NCBI GenBank assembly: GCA_963585895.1
Contig: OY757924.1
Coordinates: 57,246,242 to 57,310,241 of the forward strand
Direction of reading: 5' to 3'
Length of the DNA: 64,000 nt
Source: Sepioteuthis lessoniana
Lineage: Eukaryota > Mollusca > Cephalopoda > Myopsida > Loliginidae
Positions 53,848 through 64,000 of the stretch are shown here, piece by piece; positions within the stretch are counted from its first letter, which is position 1; each line of letters starts with the position of its first letter. The translations under genes and the position numbers were made by a program. The notes below the pieces were generated by a model, which did no database searches, had not been told where the DNA came from, and worked only from the letters and a program-made list of their open reading frames with translations.

Positions 53848-53911
<64 letters not shown>
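53848..53911. repeat. (TA)n microsatellite
   Basis: About 64 bp of TA, close to the right end of the GC-rich array. Confidence 0.95.
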
Positions 53912-53912
<1 letters not shown>

Positions 53913-56119
53913 CTCGGCATTTAAACTTACCCTCTTGTCGGTGTCATCCTTGCCTTATTTGTGTTACATCACTCATTTCTAAAAGTTTGTGGGTTCGACT
54001 TATTCATCGACCCCACAACATATCTTATTTAGAGTGAATTATACCTCCCAGTTGCTGTTTAAAATATTTCAACGTTTCTGCCGGTATTAGCGTTGTCCAG
54101 TCCATAGGAGTATTCATAGAAGCCATAGCAGATGTGTCCATTCGTACAGTAAATAAATAGATAGCCTATCTGTGTTTGTGACGAGCGAGAAAACAGCTGT
54201 TTTGCCAGAAATATGTGAAAAGTGGAAGGAAATAGTACTCGAACAGAATAGGTTGAAGGAACAGTAAGCCAGAAGAATAGAGATGTTATTGTGCTTAAAA
54301 CGTTAGATATGTAAAAAAAAAAAAAAGGTTCATCTACGTTTTTAATTACTTACCTTGGTATGATTTTTTTTTTAAATCGGGTTTGATACAGTCTGTCGCT
54401 TCTTGTGCGATTTCTTGCATTGCCTTAGTTGTTTTTGTTTGTTTGTTTAATACTGTGGTTTTGTCTTTTTTAATGTATTTTCTGCTGCAACTAATTAGGA
54501 TTTGATTGTGACCTAGCATTAGATACAAAGCGATGTTTCGTTTAATAGATTTAACATCAGTTTACAGTTGGTGAATGAGAGTATCTATCGAGCACATGAA
54601 GGTTTTTGAGGCTGTGAATTACTGGGAAATTGAGGTTTGTGTCTGACTTTTTTTTTTTTTTTTCTTTCTTACCCCATTCACTTATTTGTCGAAGCTGCAA
54701 GGGAATTAAGGACGGAAGGAAAAAGACTAGGATATCTTTAGACTCAAATTTTATTTTGGGTTTACAATTATTCTGATGGTTGAATGTCTTCTCGAACCCG
54801 TAGAAATAGCCGTGCTTCACCAGACAAGGCGTTTTAAAAACACCTTTAGCAAATTATAATTCTGAGGTTCTACCAGGTCTCTGTGTTAGGCAGAAGCTGC
54901 TACTATCAAGACACAATGCGCAGCCAAGTGCCCCGGATTTAGCAGGCACGTGTGTTCCCTACAAGCAGCCGAGAGAAAAATGTGCGACTAAGTCGAGGTG
55001 ATAAAGGCTTCTAAGCAAGAATTTCTTTGGCACCAGGAAGCCCCTCTTTTCAAACATGCATCAATTTCGCTTCCTGTCAGAAACCTCCTTGGAAAACGTT
55101 TGTTTTGCTTTTATTCTGTTATTCAATCTCTACATCTCTAACCAAGATTCGAGGTGAAGTGTTCCATGGCATTACAACACTAAGTTGTTTCATAATACTG
55201 TTATATCTATAGATGTAAAGTTTAGCATGTATCAACTGCGTAATTTTCTGAGACCAGAGTTGCATTAACTATTAAGTACTCGAGGTAAAAACCTCTATTT
55301 CCTAAGACTTGAAGGCACATCGACAGATCATACTGAGAATATTTTTTTCATTGCATTTTTTAATGCACAAATCATCTCCAGAGATCTAAAAGAATCGCCT
55401 ATGTGAAATTAAGGTTTTTTTTTTTTTTTTTTTTTTTAAAGACTAATGCTGACACCAATGACTTCTTCCTTCAAAGAGATGAGGTTCATTGTTTAAATGC
55501 GCTGTTGATGCTCAGCGTCCACCCACATACTGAGCAGAGAATTCCGCTTTCCATTCTTGGGTGGGCACGTGCGTGAGTTTATGGTGCTCCTCATGAGCAT
55601 GGTCACTACGGAAAGTTATCACCACCGAACATGTCAATAGCTATCCCCAATGGTGGGCTAAATGCATCACTCGTTCTTCGAGTACCAGTGCCCAACATCA
55701 TTATGCTGTAATATTAAACGCAAATGGTGGGGGGGGAGAAATCTTATATGCTTCTAAATATGGTAATTCCTTCCTCGTGGTTCTTTTTATGCAGTCTATA
55801 ACTTTGGTGAGGGTTCCTCAATATTTAAAGAATAAAGACGAAAAATTCTGATACCGTTTTTTGCTTTGGAGAATGCGACCAGAATAATTTTTTTAACACT
55901 TATGTGCGCATAGTACCCGAGGAAGGGCGGAGAATATATCGATCGAAACAACGTGTATAAAACTCAAACTAAGTGTAATTCTTTGTACTACTGAATTTAA
56001 TTTCTATATCTGAACATTAACTAGAATAAATCGATCATCAAGGCGCGCCGAAAGTACTAATTCGTCTATAATTTGTATATATGCCAGACATCGCAACTTG
56101 CTAAGCCTTCATAGAGTTG
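53912..56119. other. No gene seen; poly-T tracts
   Basis: Unique-looking DNA. Poly-A or poly-T runs lie at 54312-54326, 54650-54664 and 55413-55436. Near 55917-55960 the text CCCGAGGAAGGGCGG...GATCGAAACAACGTG loosely resembles a degenerate hammerhead (box altered to CCGAGGA), but the stems do not pair well. Short frames carry no domain. Confidence 0.4.
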
Positions 56120-56240
56120 GCGAGTCCATAGGCAAACGTTGCTCATTAATTCGTCCTTGTTTCTCCAGCATGTATTGCTCGAGTTCCTTGGATAGTTTGC
56201 AAAATGAAAGGTAAATGGCTGTACAACTGTTACCTTGTAA
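56120..56240 (-). mobile_element. RTE-like LINE fragment
   Basis: GAGTCCATAGGCAAACGTTG, AATTCGTCCTTGTTTCTCCA and TGGCTGTACAACTGTTACCT parallel the C-terminal coding region in the other RTE copies (for example 48690-48810), with deletions. Confidence 0.55.
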
Positions 56241-56694
56241 CAATCACAATAAAAAATTTATTTCCTCCCGCGAATCATTGCCTCCGCCAAGCGATTCGGA
56301 CACACACTGACTAAACAGTGGGCAGGGTGTATTGATTCCATCTGTCCTCTAAGGAACTATTTCTTCTAGCCCTTTTTGGAAAAGACGGTCGGCGAGCAGA
56401 GAAGAAAGACCTCTCTCCTGTCCCCATCTACTGGACGCTCAAGCATGGACGATCTTCGCTGTTTCTCACTCTGACACAGTCCAACTTTCTATCGTCAAAA
56501 TAAACCTTGTTGTTGTTCTTAGGAGGTTTTGTTATTTTGTTACGTGAACAACTACAAGTTAATTTATAGTGATGTGAACTAACATACACTAAAACCTAAC
56601 GTCGCTACATTGTTGAAAGAATAAATTAATTCAACAATAGTTGTAAAGGATACATTTTGACACGAACAAAACAGCTCTTACAACTCCTGTTAAG

Positions 56695-56815
56695 ATTACC
56701 TCGCGTGGTATAACAGTTAACGAACGAGACTAGCAGAATATTATTTGTGGGTTTGATTCCCACTGGGTGCCTCATATTTTTGACTTTGTACCAAACTGAG
56801 CCTAGTAAATTGCTT
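56695..56815 (+). mobile_element. SINE-T copy
   Basis: CTCGCGTGGTATAACAGTTA (box A region), GTGGGTTTGATTCCCACTGG (box B) and the tail TTTGACTTTGTACCAAACTG, CCTAGTAAATTG. Confidence 0.65.
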
Positions 56816-56879
56816 TAACACATTCGGTAATCAAAATTCTAAAAATCGATGCAAGACTGGAATTTCAGCGCTAATCAGA

Positions 56880-56998
56880 GTACCTCACGTGTTGTAATGG
56901 TTAGCAAGCTAGACTAGGAAACTATTGTTCGTGATTTCGATTATCACTGGGATACTCATACTTCTGGCTTTTTGCAACAGCTAAACTTAGAAAATAAA
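56880..56998 (+). mobile_element. SINE-T copy
   Basis: CTCACGTGTTGTAATGGTTA, GTGATTTCGATTATCACTGG and ATACTTCTGGCTTTTTGCAA. Same family and direction as the neighbour 65 bp away, but with independent changes. Confidence 0.65.
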
Positions 56999-57149
56999 TA
57001 AAGCACAAAGCTGGCTTAATATGAAGTCTGATCCGCGTTTCTCACTCTCGGCTACTTCCCTTACACCCTCCCCCACCCCGTCGTCATTGATGAACTGGTT
57101 TGCATAAAACAGGCTCAATCATCACACTGTTTGCTGCTTTTATTGATAT

Positions 57150-57262
57150 TATATATTTACCAACCCCTCATCACAAGCAGGATGTGACATAAGTTCAGTT
57201 CTTGAGCGGAGTTTAACGGGTTTGAATTCAGTTTTCCTTCTAGACCGGTTGCCATACCAAAT
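57150..57262 (-). mobile_element. SINE-B, 5' truncated
   Basis: Only the tail half remains: TATTTACCAACCCCTC, GCAGGATGTGACATAAG, GAGCGGAGTTTAACGGGTTT, TTGCCATACCAAA. The (TA)-like ATATTATATA lies at its 3' end. Confidence 0.65.
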
Positions 57263-57389
57263 CTTTACATCCCACCCCTTTTGTTTTTTTGTTTTTTTTG
57301 GGGGGGGTAGTGTTCACGCGTGTGTAAGCATTATCTATTTTAGGAAAGGGATAAATTTAGATGAATGTATTTATCGAATTAGCCAACGG

Positions 57390-58430
57390 TTGGGACTGTA
57401 GAATACACCAACTGCATCTCTGCAGAGGAGTAACCCCCCTCCCAACAAGTGTCTTGGGTATGACGCTAAACAATCCGATGGCAAGGTCTAGTCCTAGAGT
57501 TTTGGAGAATATAGAGTACTCCTTCATTGTCATTTGCTCCCAGGTCCACTCTGACACAGTGGTAGCATCTGATAATGTCCTATCTATGGGTCAAATTAGA
57601 ACTCTTTGACTTTTAAATTGTGTGTAAATAAATGACTTGCTCTAAAATGAATTGTTAAATTGTTTGACCATTTAACTGTTTTAACAAATGACCGCGGTTT
57701 GTTAGGGATAGTAGAGGTGCCAGTGGTGTAATGGTTATCGTCGTAGGAAATGGGCACGACGACACGAGTTCAAATCCTGGACCATGATAATTGCATTTCA
57801 CATAGCACTAATACCCTTGGGAAAGGTATGAATCCATTTATTCTCCCTCCAGCTATGGGTAAATAGTAAGACAGACTGGTTTCTTCAGCCTTGGTGAGGT
57901 AACTAGTCTAGAAGGAAAAGTCTAAATTCAAACCTGTTAAACTCCGCTTAAAAAATTGACCTTGTGTCATATTCTGCCCGAGCGAAGGGGTTGGTAAATG
58001 AGTTGTTAGGGATATATAACAATACTTAGGACACTTTAACTATGTACTAACGAATGAGTAATGTTAAATAGAATTATTAGTGGTGAACTGTGCAAATAAA
58101 ACTATTTATGTTAGATAGCAATATTTGAAACCATTTGAGTGAATGCAAATAAATGGTTAACTCTAAATTAGACTCTTTGTATCAGAATATTTTGAACCAT
58201 TTAACTGTGAGAAAACAAATTAGCTCTCATTTTAAAATAAGATTTCTTACAAACTATTGACTTACAAATATGATCATTTAACTGTATGCAAACAAACGAG
58301 CTCTGGCACGCTTAAAAATGTTATCAACAAACTATGCGTTAATAAATCCTATATTGTGCGTAAAGATGATTCAGCATTAAATAACCTGCAATGGTTGATG
58401 TGCCATAAAACTCAACCAAACTAATCAAAA
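57390..58430 (+). repeat. Repeat D copy with nested SINE-B
   Basis: GGTTGGGACTGTAGAATACA, CCAACTGCATCTCTGCAGAG, GGGTATGACGCTAAACAATC and CTTCATTGTCATTTGCTCCC. Six or so subrepeats follow on either side of the SINE, then ACAAACGAGCTCTGGCACGC, CAGCATTAAATAACCTGCAA and GGTTGATGTGCC. This is one of the longest D copies here. Confidence 0.75.
57711..58002 (+). mobile_element. SINE-B nested in repeat D, exact 12-bp duplication
   Basis: TTGTTAGGGATA flanks it at 57699-57710 and 58003-58014. The 292-bp body shows all modules: AGTGGTGTAATGGTTATC (box A region), GAGTTCAAATCC (box B, 57766-57777), ACCCTTGGGAAAGGTATGAA and CTCCAGCTATGGGTAAATAG (central domain), GACCTTGTGTCATATTCTGC and GGGGTTGGTAAATGAG (tail). 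It is the reference copy for the family. Confidence 0.9.
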
Positions 58431-59754
58431 GGGTGAATTAAGCGAAAGAGGCAAGAATGTGACACAGGGTTTAGTGTGAGGTGCTCAGCGGGACACATGC
58501 CTCCCACGGAGCAATTTTAAAAACAAGATTCTGTCGGTATTCCCATTCAGACATCTGACAATAAACTAGGTTCTCACCCCTTTTGAGCGAGAGGTCAGAT
58601 GCTGCCTGGAGAAAGACCTCCTTACAACTGTTTATTATATAATGTGCCCCCCACCCCCAGCCGAAAGGCCAAACTCAGTTTAACGTAAACTGGCCTAAAA
58701 CTTCATTAAGTCGTCATTTACTTAGCTTATGTGACGAGAAATATGGAGGTACCCCGTGAGAATCTAACTCATTAGTTAACCTAACTTTTTAACATTTCAC
58801 TATGTTAGGCAACTTAAGATCACATGAAGGTTCTAAAATACATATCTCCAATCTGGGGAAAAATTTGAAATAAGTCCGAAAATATGAAAATGTACAGATT
58901 ATTCACACACACACACCAGGACATGTAAGAAATTAAATGAAACGAAAAATGAGAAAATTTTCAATCATTGTTTCAATTTTATACGATGTAATTAACGTTC
59001 CAAAAGTTTATTAAAAATTCATATCCTAGCTATTATAAACGTTCCTTAACATATGTCTAGATCAGTGGTAACCTTCTTTCAGTCTGTTTAACTCGACTGT
59101 TTATCTTTGTTTTGACTGTTCATTGAATATATAAACAATGAAGCTGAATTATTTCAGATTAGGGAATTTGTAACTTAATCTGACCAAATAAGGAGACAAA
59201 TTGATAAAACTCGGTCTCTGATAGTATTGTGGTTTGAAATTATACTCGATTCAACTATTTTCGGGTGTGTTTTTTTTGGGGGGGGGTCTTTAAGTAAATA
59301 AACTAAACATCTTGGAACTTTCAATTTTAATGTTATAAGTTTCTAAATTGTTTGACCAAACCATTTATGCTTCCTCTTTTTTAAATCTATTGTATGCCCT
59401 TCATCATAAACTCCTGATCTGGATTCAATGTCGGTATTATTTTATTAAATTCGTGATTGCCTTTAAAGAGTTAGTGGCCATTTTAATTCCAAGGTTGAGT
59501 TTTTTTAAGGATGTTTTGGGTAAAATGTAATGAATTTGAAAAATTTTGAATTTCTTGAACATATACGTTTGTGAATTTAGAGAACTTTTGTCATGTTGTC
59601 TAAAAGATTTAGGATATTAAAATGGCATGAAGGAATTTTCTCTATAGTTGAAATCATTTAAAATTTTGGAGGAGCAAATCCTAAGAGCTTTAATGATAAT
59701 TCCTGTCTTTATTTTGGTTTTATGAAGTGACTAAAATGTATATGTTCATTCTTT
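58431..59754. other. No gene seen
   Basis: AT-rich unique-looking DNA with a short CA run near 58905 and a G run near 59275. The 60-codon frame (59348-59527) has no features. Confidence 0.35.
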
Positions 59755-59990
59755 ATTAGTAGATGTTCGCTTGGAGACCAGGGTGCAATCCCAGGTCGAG
59801 TCATACAAAAGACTTTAAAAATTGTACTTGATGCTACCTTGCTTAACACTTGGTATTATAAGGTAAGGGTAAAGTGGAGCAATCCAGGGAATGGAGTAGC
59901 GCCCTCCTCTACACCTCGGTGTAGTAGCTATTGAAAAGGGAGCCTTCAGGTCACCCTCAACGATGGTCGCCAACTTTATTTTACTTACTT
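59755..59990 (+). mobile_element. SINE-W copy
   Basis: GGTGCAATCCCAGGTCGAGT (box B, altered), GTAAAGTGGAGCAATCCAGG, CCTCCTCTACACCTCGGTGT, AGTAGCTATTGAAAAGGGAG and CCTTCAGGTCACCCTCAACG. The body matches 49400-49550. Confidence 0.65.
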
Positions 59991-60244
59991 GTTAGTAGAG
60001 TATCCAAGTAATGTTATTTTCTCGTTCATAAGTCAAATCTATATTTGGCTGAATATGGTTTAATCTCTTCGTAATTTTTGTTATGTCATTATTCCCTGGA
60101 TATAAGAGTAATATTATCAATAAGATGAAATAGAATCTTTGAGTATTATAAACTTAATGTGGACCAAATTCTTAAAATTCAAGGGAAAGATATGCTAGGA
60201 CCCTATGAAGAGGCAAATCCATGGGCAAACCAGATTCACTTAAA

Positions 60245-60760
60245 TCACCAAATTAACTTTAGTGGTATGCTTGGTGGTAGGAAGATATTTAGTCTGGGCT
60301 CTACTCGCCAAAGACCAATATTAGCATTACTATATCCGTGATATACTAACACTAAACACAACAGAAAGACAAGATAAACTAATTTATACAAACAAGAACA
60401 CGTAAGTACAATTTACAGACCTGACAATCAAAATAAACATAGAAAATGTTAACAAAATTGGAATAACAACATGGATAAACTTCCGAATAAAACCCAACAT
60501 AGAATGGAAACCGAGCTTCCGAAAATCCAGAAAGGAAAGTCACTGATATCCCGACTATGTAGCAGTTACACAAGACTGAGATACAAAATGGAAAAAGGTT
60601 CAATTGATAAGTGTGAGTAGTAGTAATATGGCTTTGCTTCCTTACAGGGTCAGACATGTCTAGTGATCAAAGAAAGGTCGGGAAGGGTTTCTGAACTGTC
60701 ATGTGACACCTTACTTGCCCCTATTAGATATACAAATTATCTAAGGGAGATAATTTTCTT
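60245..60760. repeat. Repeat J copy 2 (no mariner)
   Basis: GGTATGCTTGGTGGTAGGAA, TTAGCATTACTATATCCGTG, GAAAGACAAGATAAACTAAT, TTCTGAACTGTCATGTGACA and GATATACAAATTATCTAAGG align in order with the two halves of 46290-47600. It serves as an unoccupied counterpart of the mariner insertion site, although the local sequence at the site has diverged. Confidence 0.55.
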
Positions 60761-60888
60761 GAATTTGATCATTTTTTTTTTTCTCTCGCATTTGTCAAGT
60801 GTGTGAGTTGGCTTCGAGTTGACATTTCGAAACAACTGATCCGACTAATTTGGTTAGGGTACTGTATTTTTTATGTCGTTCATTATTT

Positions 60889-60895
<7 letters not shown>

Positions 60896-60921
<26 letters not shown>
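60896..60921. repeat. (TA)n microsatellite
   Basis: Short TA run. Confidence 0.9.
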
Positions 60922-60926
<5 letters not shown>

Positions 60927-61285
60927 AACAATGCGAATTCCAGAGGTGTAGCTGAGGAGGGGAGAGAAGAATTTGAAGACATTTCCAGCACTTGTGTGGA
61001 GTGCTTAGCCAGAAGCAAAATTACTGCAAGGTGATTTTAAAATTACTTGGATCCCATCAGCATCCCCCTTTAATGCGAAAAGTCAAGCTCTTCAATAGAT
61101 TTTTTTTTTAAAATAATGATGCACTGGCATATAGAAATCAATGTGTACAAGTTCCAAAATAATGGGTATATCAACCATACTTAGACACTATGATTATATT
61201 CTATATACCCGTTAGTCGTAAACACATGTTATACTCTTGCATGTATTGACAGTTGTACTGATGGTATAAGTGTTACTACTGTCAC
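60922..61285. other. No gene seen
   Basis: Unique-looking DNA with a poly-T tract near 61102. Confidence 0.3.
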
Positions 61286-61585
61286 GAGCTTATCCTAACA
61301 ATTATCTTCGTAGTAATGGAATCGGTGACCAGAGTTCGAATCCTGGACGAGCTGTTTGCGTTTCATTTCATGTCAATGCCCTTTAGAAAGACGTAAATCT
61401 TTCTTTCCCTTCTCTCCACTACCAGCTATAGGTAAGTTATAGGGCTGGCGGGATTCTTTTAGCCTTGGTTTAGCAACCAGCCTAGGAGAACGGAAACTGA
61501 ATTCAAACCGGTTGTACTTTGCTTAAAAATTGGCTTTGTGTTGCATCTTGCTCGTAGCAGATAGGCTATATAAATACATACTACG
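61286..61585 (+). mobile_element. SINE-B copy, diverged
   Basis: Head with CAGAGTTCGAATCCTGG (box B), altered central domain (GCCCTTTAGAAAGACGTAAA, CCAGCTATAGGTAAGTTATA) and tail (GGCTTTGTGTTGCATCTTGC). It is older than the 57711 copy, judging by divergence. Confidence 0.65.
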
Positions 61586-61719
61586 TCATAATATGGCCGG
61601 AGTCGTAAAAATTTTATAAGAAAATCTGCGATAATCTACTATACAAAAGACTTATAAAATAGTACATCTACAGCATTTCTCCAGATATTATACAAGAATA
61701 AAAAAAATCATTGAATGCT

Positions 61720-62545
61720 GGAATGTCGGCTGGGTCTGTAGAATATGCAGACTGCATCTCTACAGAAGAGTAAACCCGCCCCCTTTCCAACGTGTTTCTT
61801 GAGTATGACACTTCACCATCTCTTGGTGAATCTTCAGTCCTAGAGCTCTGGGGAATGTGGAATACTCCTTCATTGTCATTACTCCCTGGTCCTCTCAGAC
61901 CCAGAATGGTAGTAACTATTAGGGTCTCATCTATCGGTCAAATAGAATTGTTGAATCTTTTACTGGGTTATTAGTTATTTGATACCATACAGCTGTGAGC
62001 AAGTAGTTCGTATAAGATAGCAATACTTGATAAAAAGTACTACCAATGTTGAATAACAATACTTGAAACCAATTACATGTGCGCAAACAAATGATTAATA
62101 TCTAATAGAATTATTAGTGTTAAATAGCAATTCTTGAAATCATTTAACTGTGTACAAACAAGTGAGCTATTACTAATTTAAAAATAAAGTTACCTACAAA
62201 CTATTCGTTTACAAATAATAAACACAGGATTTGGCATTAAATAACCAAGGGTTGGTACGCCATAAAACACAACCAAACCATATTAGATAGTAATACTTGT
62301 ATAGAATTACTGATCTTAAATAGCAATACTTGAAACCATTTAACTGTGTGCAAACAAATGAGCTTTAATTCCTTTAAAAGTAAAGTTACCGACAAATTAT
62401 TCACTTACAAATCATAAAACAAATGAGCTTTAACTCATTTAAAAGTAAAGTTACCAACAAACTATTCGTTTACAAATCATAAAAACAGTATTGGCATTAA
62501 ATAACCTACAAGGGTTGATATGCCATTAGACTAAATAATCGAACC
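61720..62545 (+). repeat. Repeat D copy with duplicated 3' end
   Basis: 5' end GAATGTCGGCTGGGTCTGTA, middle CTTCATTGTCATTACTCCC, then subrepeats with ACTGTGT or similar. A first tail lies at 62222-62280 (ACACAGGATTTGGCATTAAA, then CCATAAAACACAACC). Subrepeats start again, a 75-bp block is doubled (about 62345-62405 and 62412-62480, TTTAAAAGTAAAGTTACC), and a second tail ends at 62530. Confidence 0.7.
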
Positions 62546-63396
62546 TAAATATTGAAAGAGATTAAGCTCCCTCTAGCTCCGGATAATCCCCAAATTTCTA
62601 GCAACGTCTCTCATTTTTATCCAAGGTCAGCAGAAAATGAAAGTATAAAACTCAATGTTTTTAGAAGAAAAGACTGACAGACTTACTTGATAAACATATT
62701 GGTCGTTTGAATCCAAATTCGATGTTGGTCGTTGTAAGTCTCTTCTGAATTTTTCCAAGGGTCTGGTAATATTCAGTAAGATGCGTGTGTGCATAGACAT
62801 CCCAATACATTACCCTTGTTTTCACTGATCGACCTGGAGGATTATTTCCTCGAGTTATTTTAATAATAGTAATAATGCCTTTTTAGTAAAATCTGAGTAC
62901 TACGATAGTACCGACAGGATAGAACAATATCATGTCCACTACGTATCATACGGTCAGCAGATGACCGAACGAACCAGTTCCCCCTCCAGAAAGTGAAATA
63001 CGCATACTGGCAGTGGTAGATATGTAGATAAGTTACCAGGCACGTGGTTTGTGAATGTTAGTTGAATAATGTCGCTTCTCTTGTCTGAATATTAAAGGCT
63101 GCTGCCTGAATGAGAGCTGGTAACAGTAACAACATGATAGGGGGTTACGACTGTTGTTGATGGAAATATTATTGTTAGTTTTTGGGTTTTTTTTGTTTTG
63201 TTTTCTAATAACACTTGTTTTGTCGTTTGTTTTTTTTTTATTGTTGTTACTGGTGACACACCTGAGTTGGCAAGAAGCGAGCTGAAAAAAGATGATGGGC
63301 TAACGGAAAGTGTTACTGGATGCGAACGTCCATGCATGCATGAGTGTGTCTGTTGGCATATGTAGATTAGTGTATGGCAATGCGCGCACACACTCG

Positions 63397-63436
<40 letters not shown>

Positions 63437-64000
63437 CGTGTGTAAGAGAAAGGTGGGCAAGGTTTGGAGTGAAGTACGACGCTAAGAGAGAAAAAAAAAG
63501 GACAGTGTAGAAAATCAGATTGACATGTTTCGCTACGAGAATAACGTTATTCGAATGAATTTATTATTATTCCACATAATTGTTACGGGTAGGTTTTGCA
63601 GTATCGCAACTTTCTTCACCAAATCAATACTAAAAATGTGATATAAATTACGCAACGAAAGATGAAAAAAAAAACACTTGAATACGAGCTCACCTGAAGA
63701 TCGACAACATGAAACTGATTCGTGAGTTTTTATCCTGTTTTATCTTGTATATCTTTGTATTTTCCTGTATCCAGCACTGTAAAGTTTTTATGGATTAAAA
63801 ACCCTTTTTAAGGTCAAATTTCATTCATGACTGTATCAGGCGCCTATTCACACATACATGCATACACGCACACTACGTGTGTGTGTGTGTGTGTGTGTTT
63901 GTGAGAGAGGGTATGCGATGAGTCAATTACGTGAAAATATAAAATATTATAGATTAGGTTTTTTTCTTGAAGAAATCGCCATTAGCTTCAATCACGGCCT
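62546..64000. other. No gene seen; two microsatellites
   Basis: A (TA)n tract lies at 63400-63433 and a (TG)n tract at about 63878-63898. The remainder is unique-looking. A 99-codon minus frame (63391-63092) is Thr/Lys-rich low-complexity text. Confidence 0.4.

Noticed and set aside
55917..55960. Another hammerhead ribozyme
   Set aside because: The core box is altered (CCGAGGA) and stems do not pair convincingly.

Overview
The window is animal nuclear DNA in which I find no host protein-coding gene that I can support. It is AT-rich and carries many long (TA)n, (GA)n and (TG)n microsatellites. Almost every recognisable piece is a transposable element or a tandem repeat. Three LINE lineages, a Penelope-like element with hammerhead ribozymes, modular tRNA-derived SINEs with interchangeable 3' tails and a mariner relic all fit a marine lophotrochozoan. 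A mollusc is my best guess and a cephalopod such as an octopus is likeliest. That guess rests on remembered resemblance of the LINE proteins and SINE style, and nothing in the window proves it. Family names such as SINE-A or repeat D are labels defined here only.

Layout. 0-1 kb: 5' coding end of a restriction-like-endonuclease (RLE) LINE, minus strand, running off the left edge. 1.8-4.1 kb: broken RTE-like LINE pieces in both orientations. 4.1-6.7 kb: a repeat D copy split by a solo LTR, then a Penelope-like element split by a second solo LTR of the same family, then a cluster of hammerhead-ribozyme motifs. 7-16 kb: SINEs, repeat D and E copies, another hammerhead motif and an RTE fragment. 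17-20.9 kb: microsatellites and unique-looking DNA. 21-22.9 kb: 3' end of the RLE LINE between (AAT)n tracts. 23-26 kb: SINE and repeat E copies. 26.2-31.4 kb: a nearly complete but decayed LINE with gag-like ORF1, endonuclease, reverse transcriptase and RNase H. 31.6-33.1 kb: a 59-bp minisatellite interrupted by two SINEs. 33-46 kb: SINE and repeat D copies, many nested, and a 5S-rRNA-derived element. 46.3-47.6 kb: a deleted mariner inside a dispersed repeat. 48.5-49.1 kb: an RTE fragment ending in a perfect 22-bp foldback. 50-51.8 kb: a deleted Ty3/gypsy-type element. 52.35-53.75 kb: four GC-rich, hairpin-rich 348-bp tandem repeats, the most unusual object here. 54-64 kb: more SINE and repeat D copies, one exactly nested with a 12-bp duplication.

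How the parts relate. SINE-A and SINE-B share a central domain but carry different 3' tails. The SINE-A tail matches the 3' end of repeat D, repeat E and the LINE at 26-31 kb, so that LINE lineage is the likely source of their mobilising machinery. SINE-B and SINE-C share a second tail whose partner LINE is not seen here. Target-site duplications and an unoccupied second copy of one host repeat give a relative order: repeat D, repeat J, the minisatellite and the Penelope-like element came first, and SINEs, LTRs and the mariner landed in them later.
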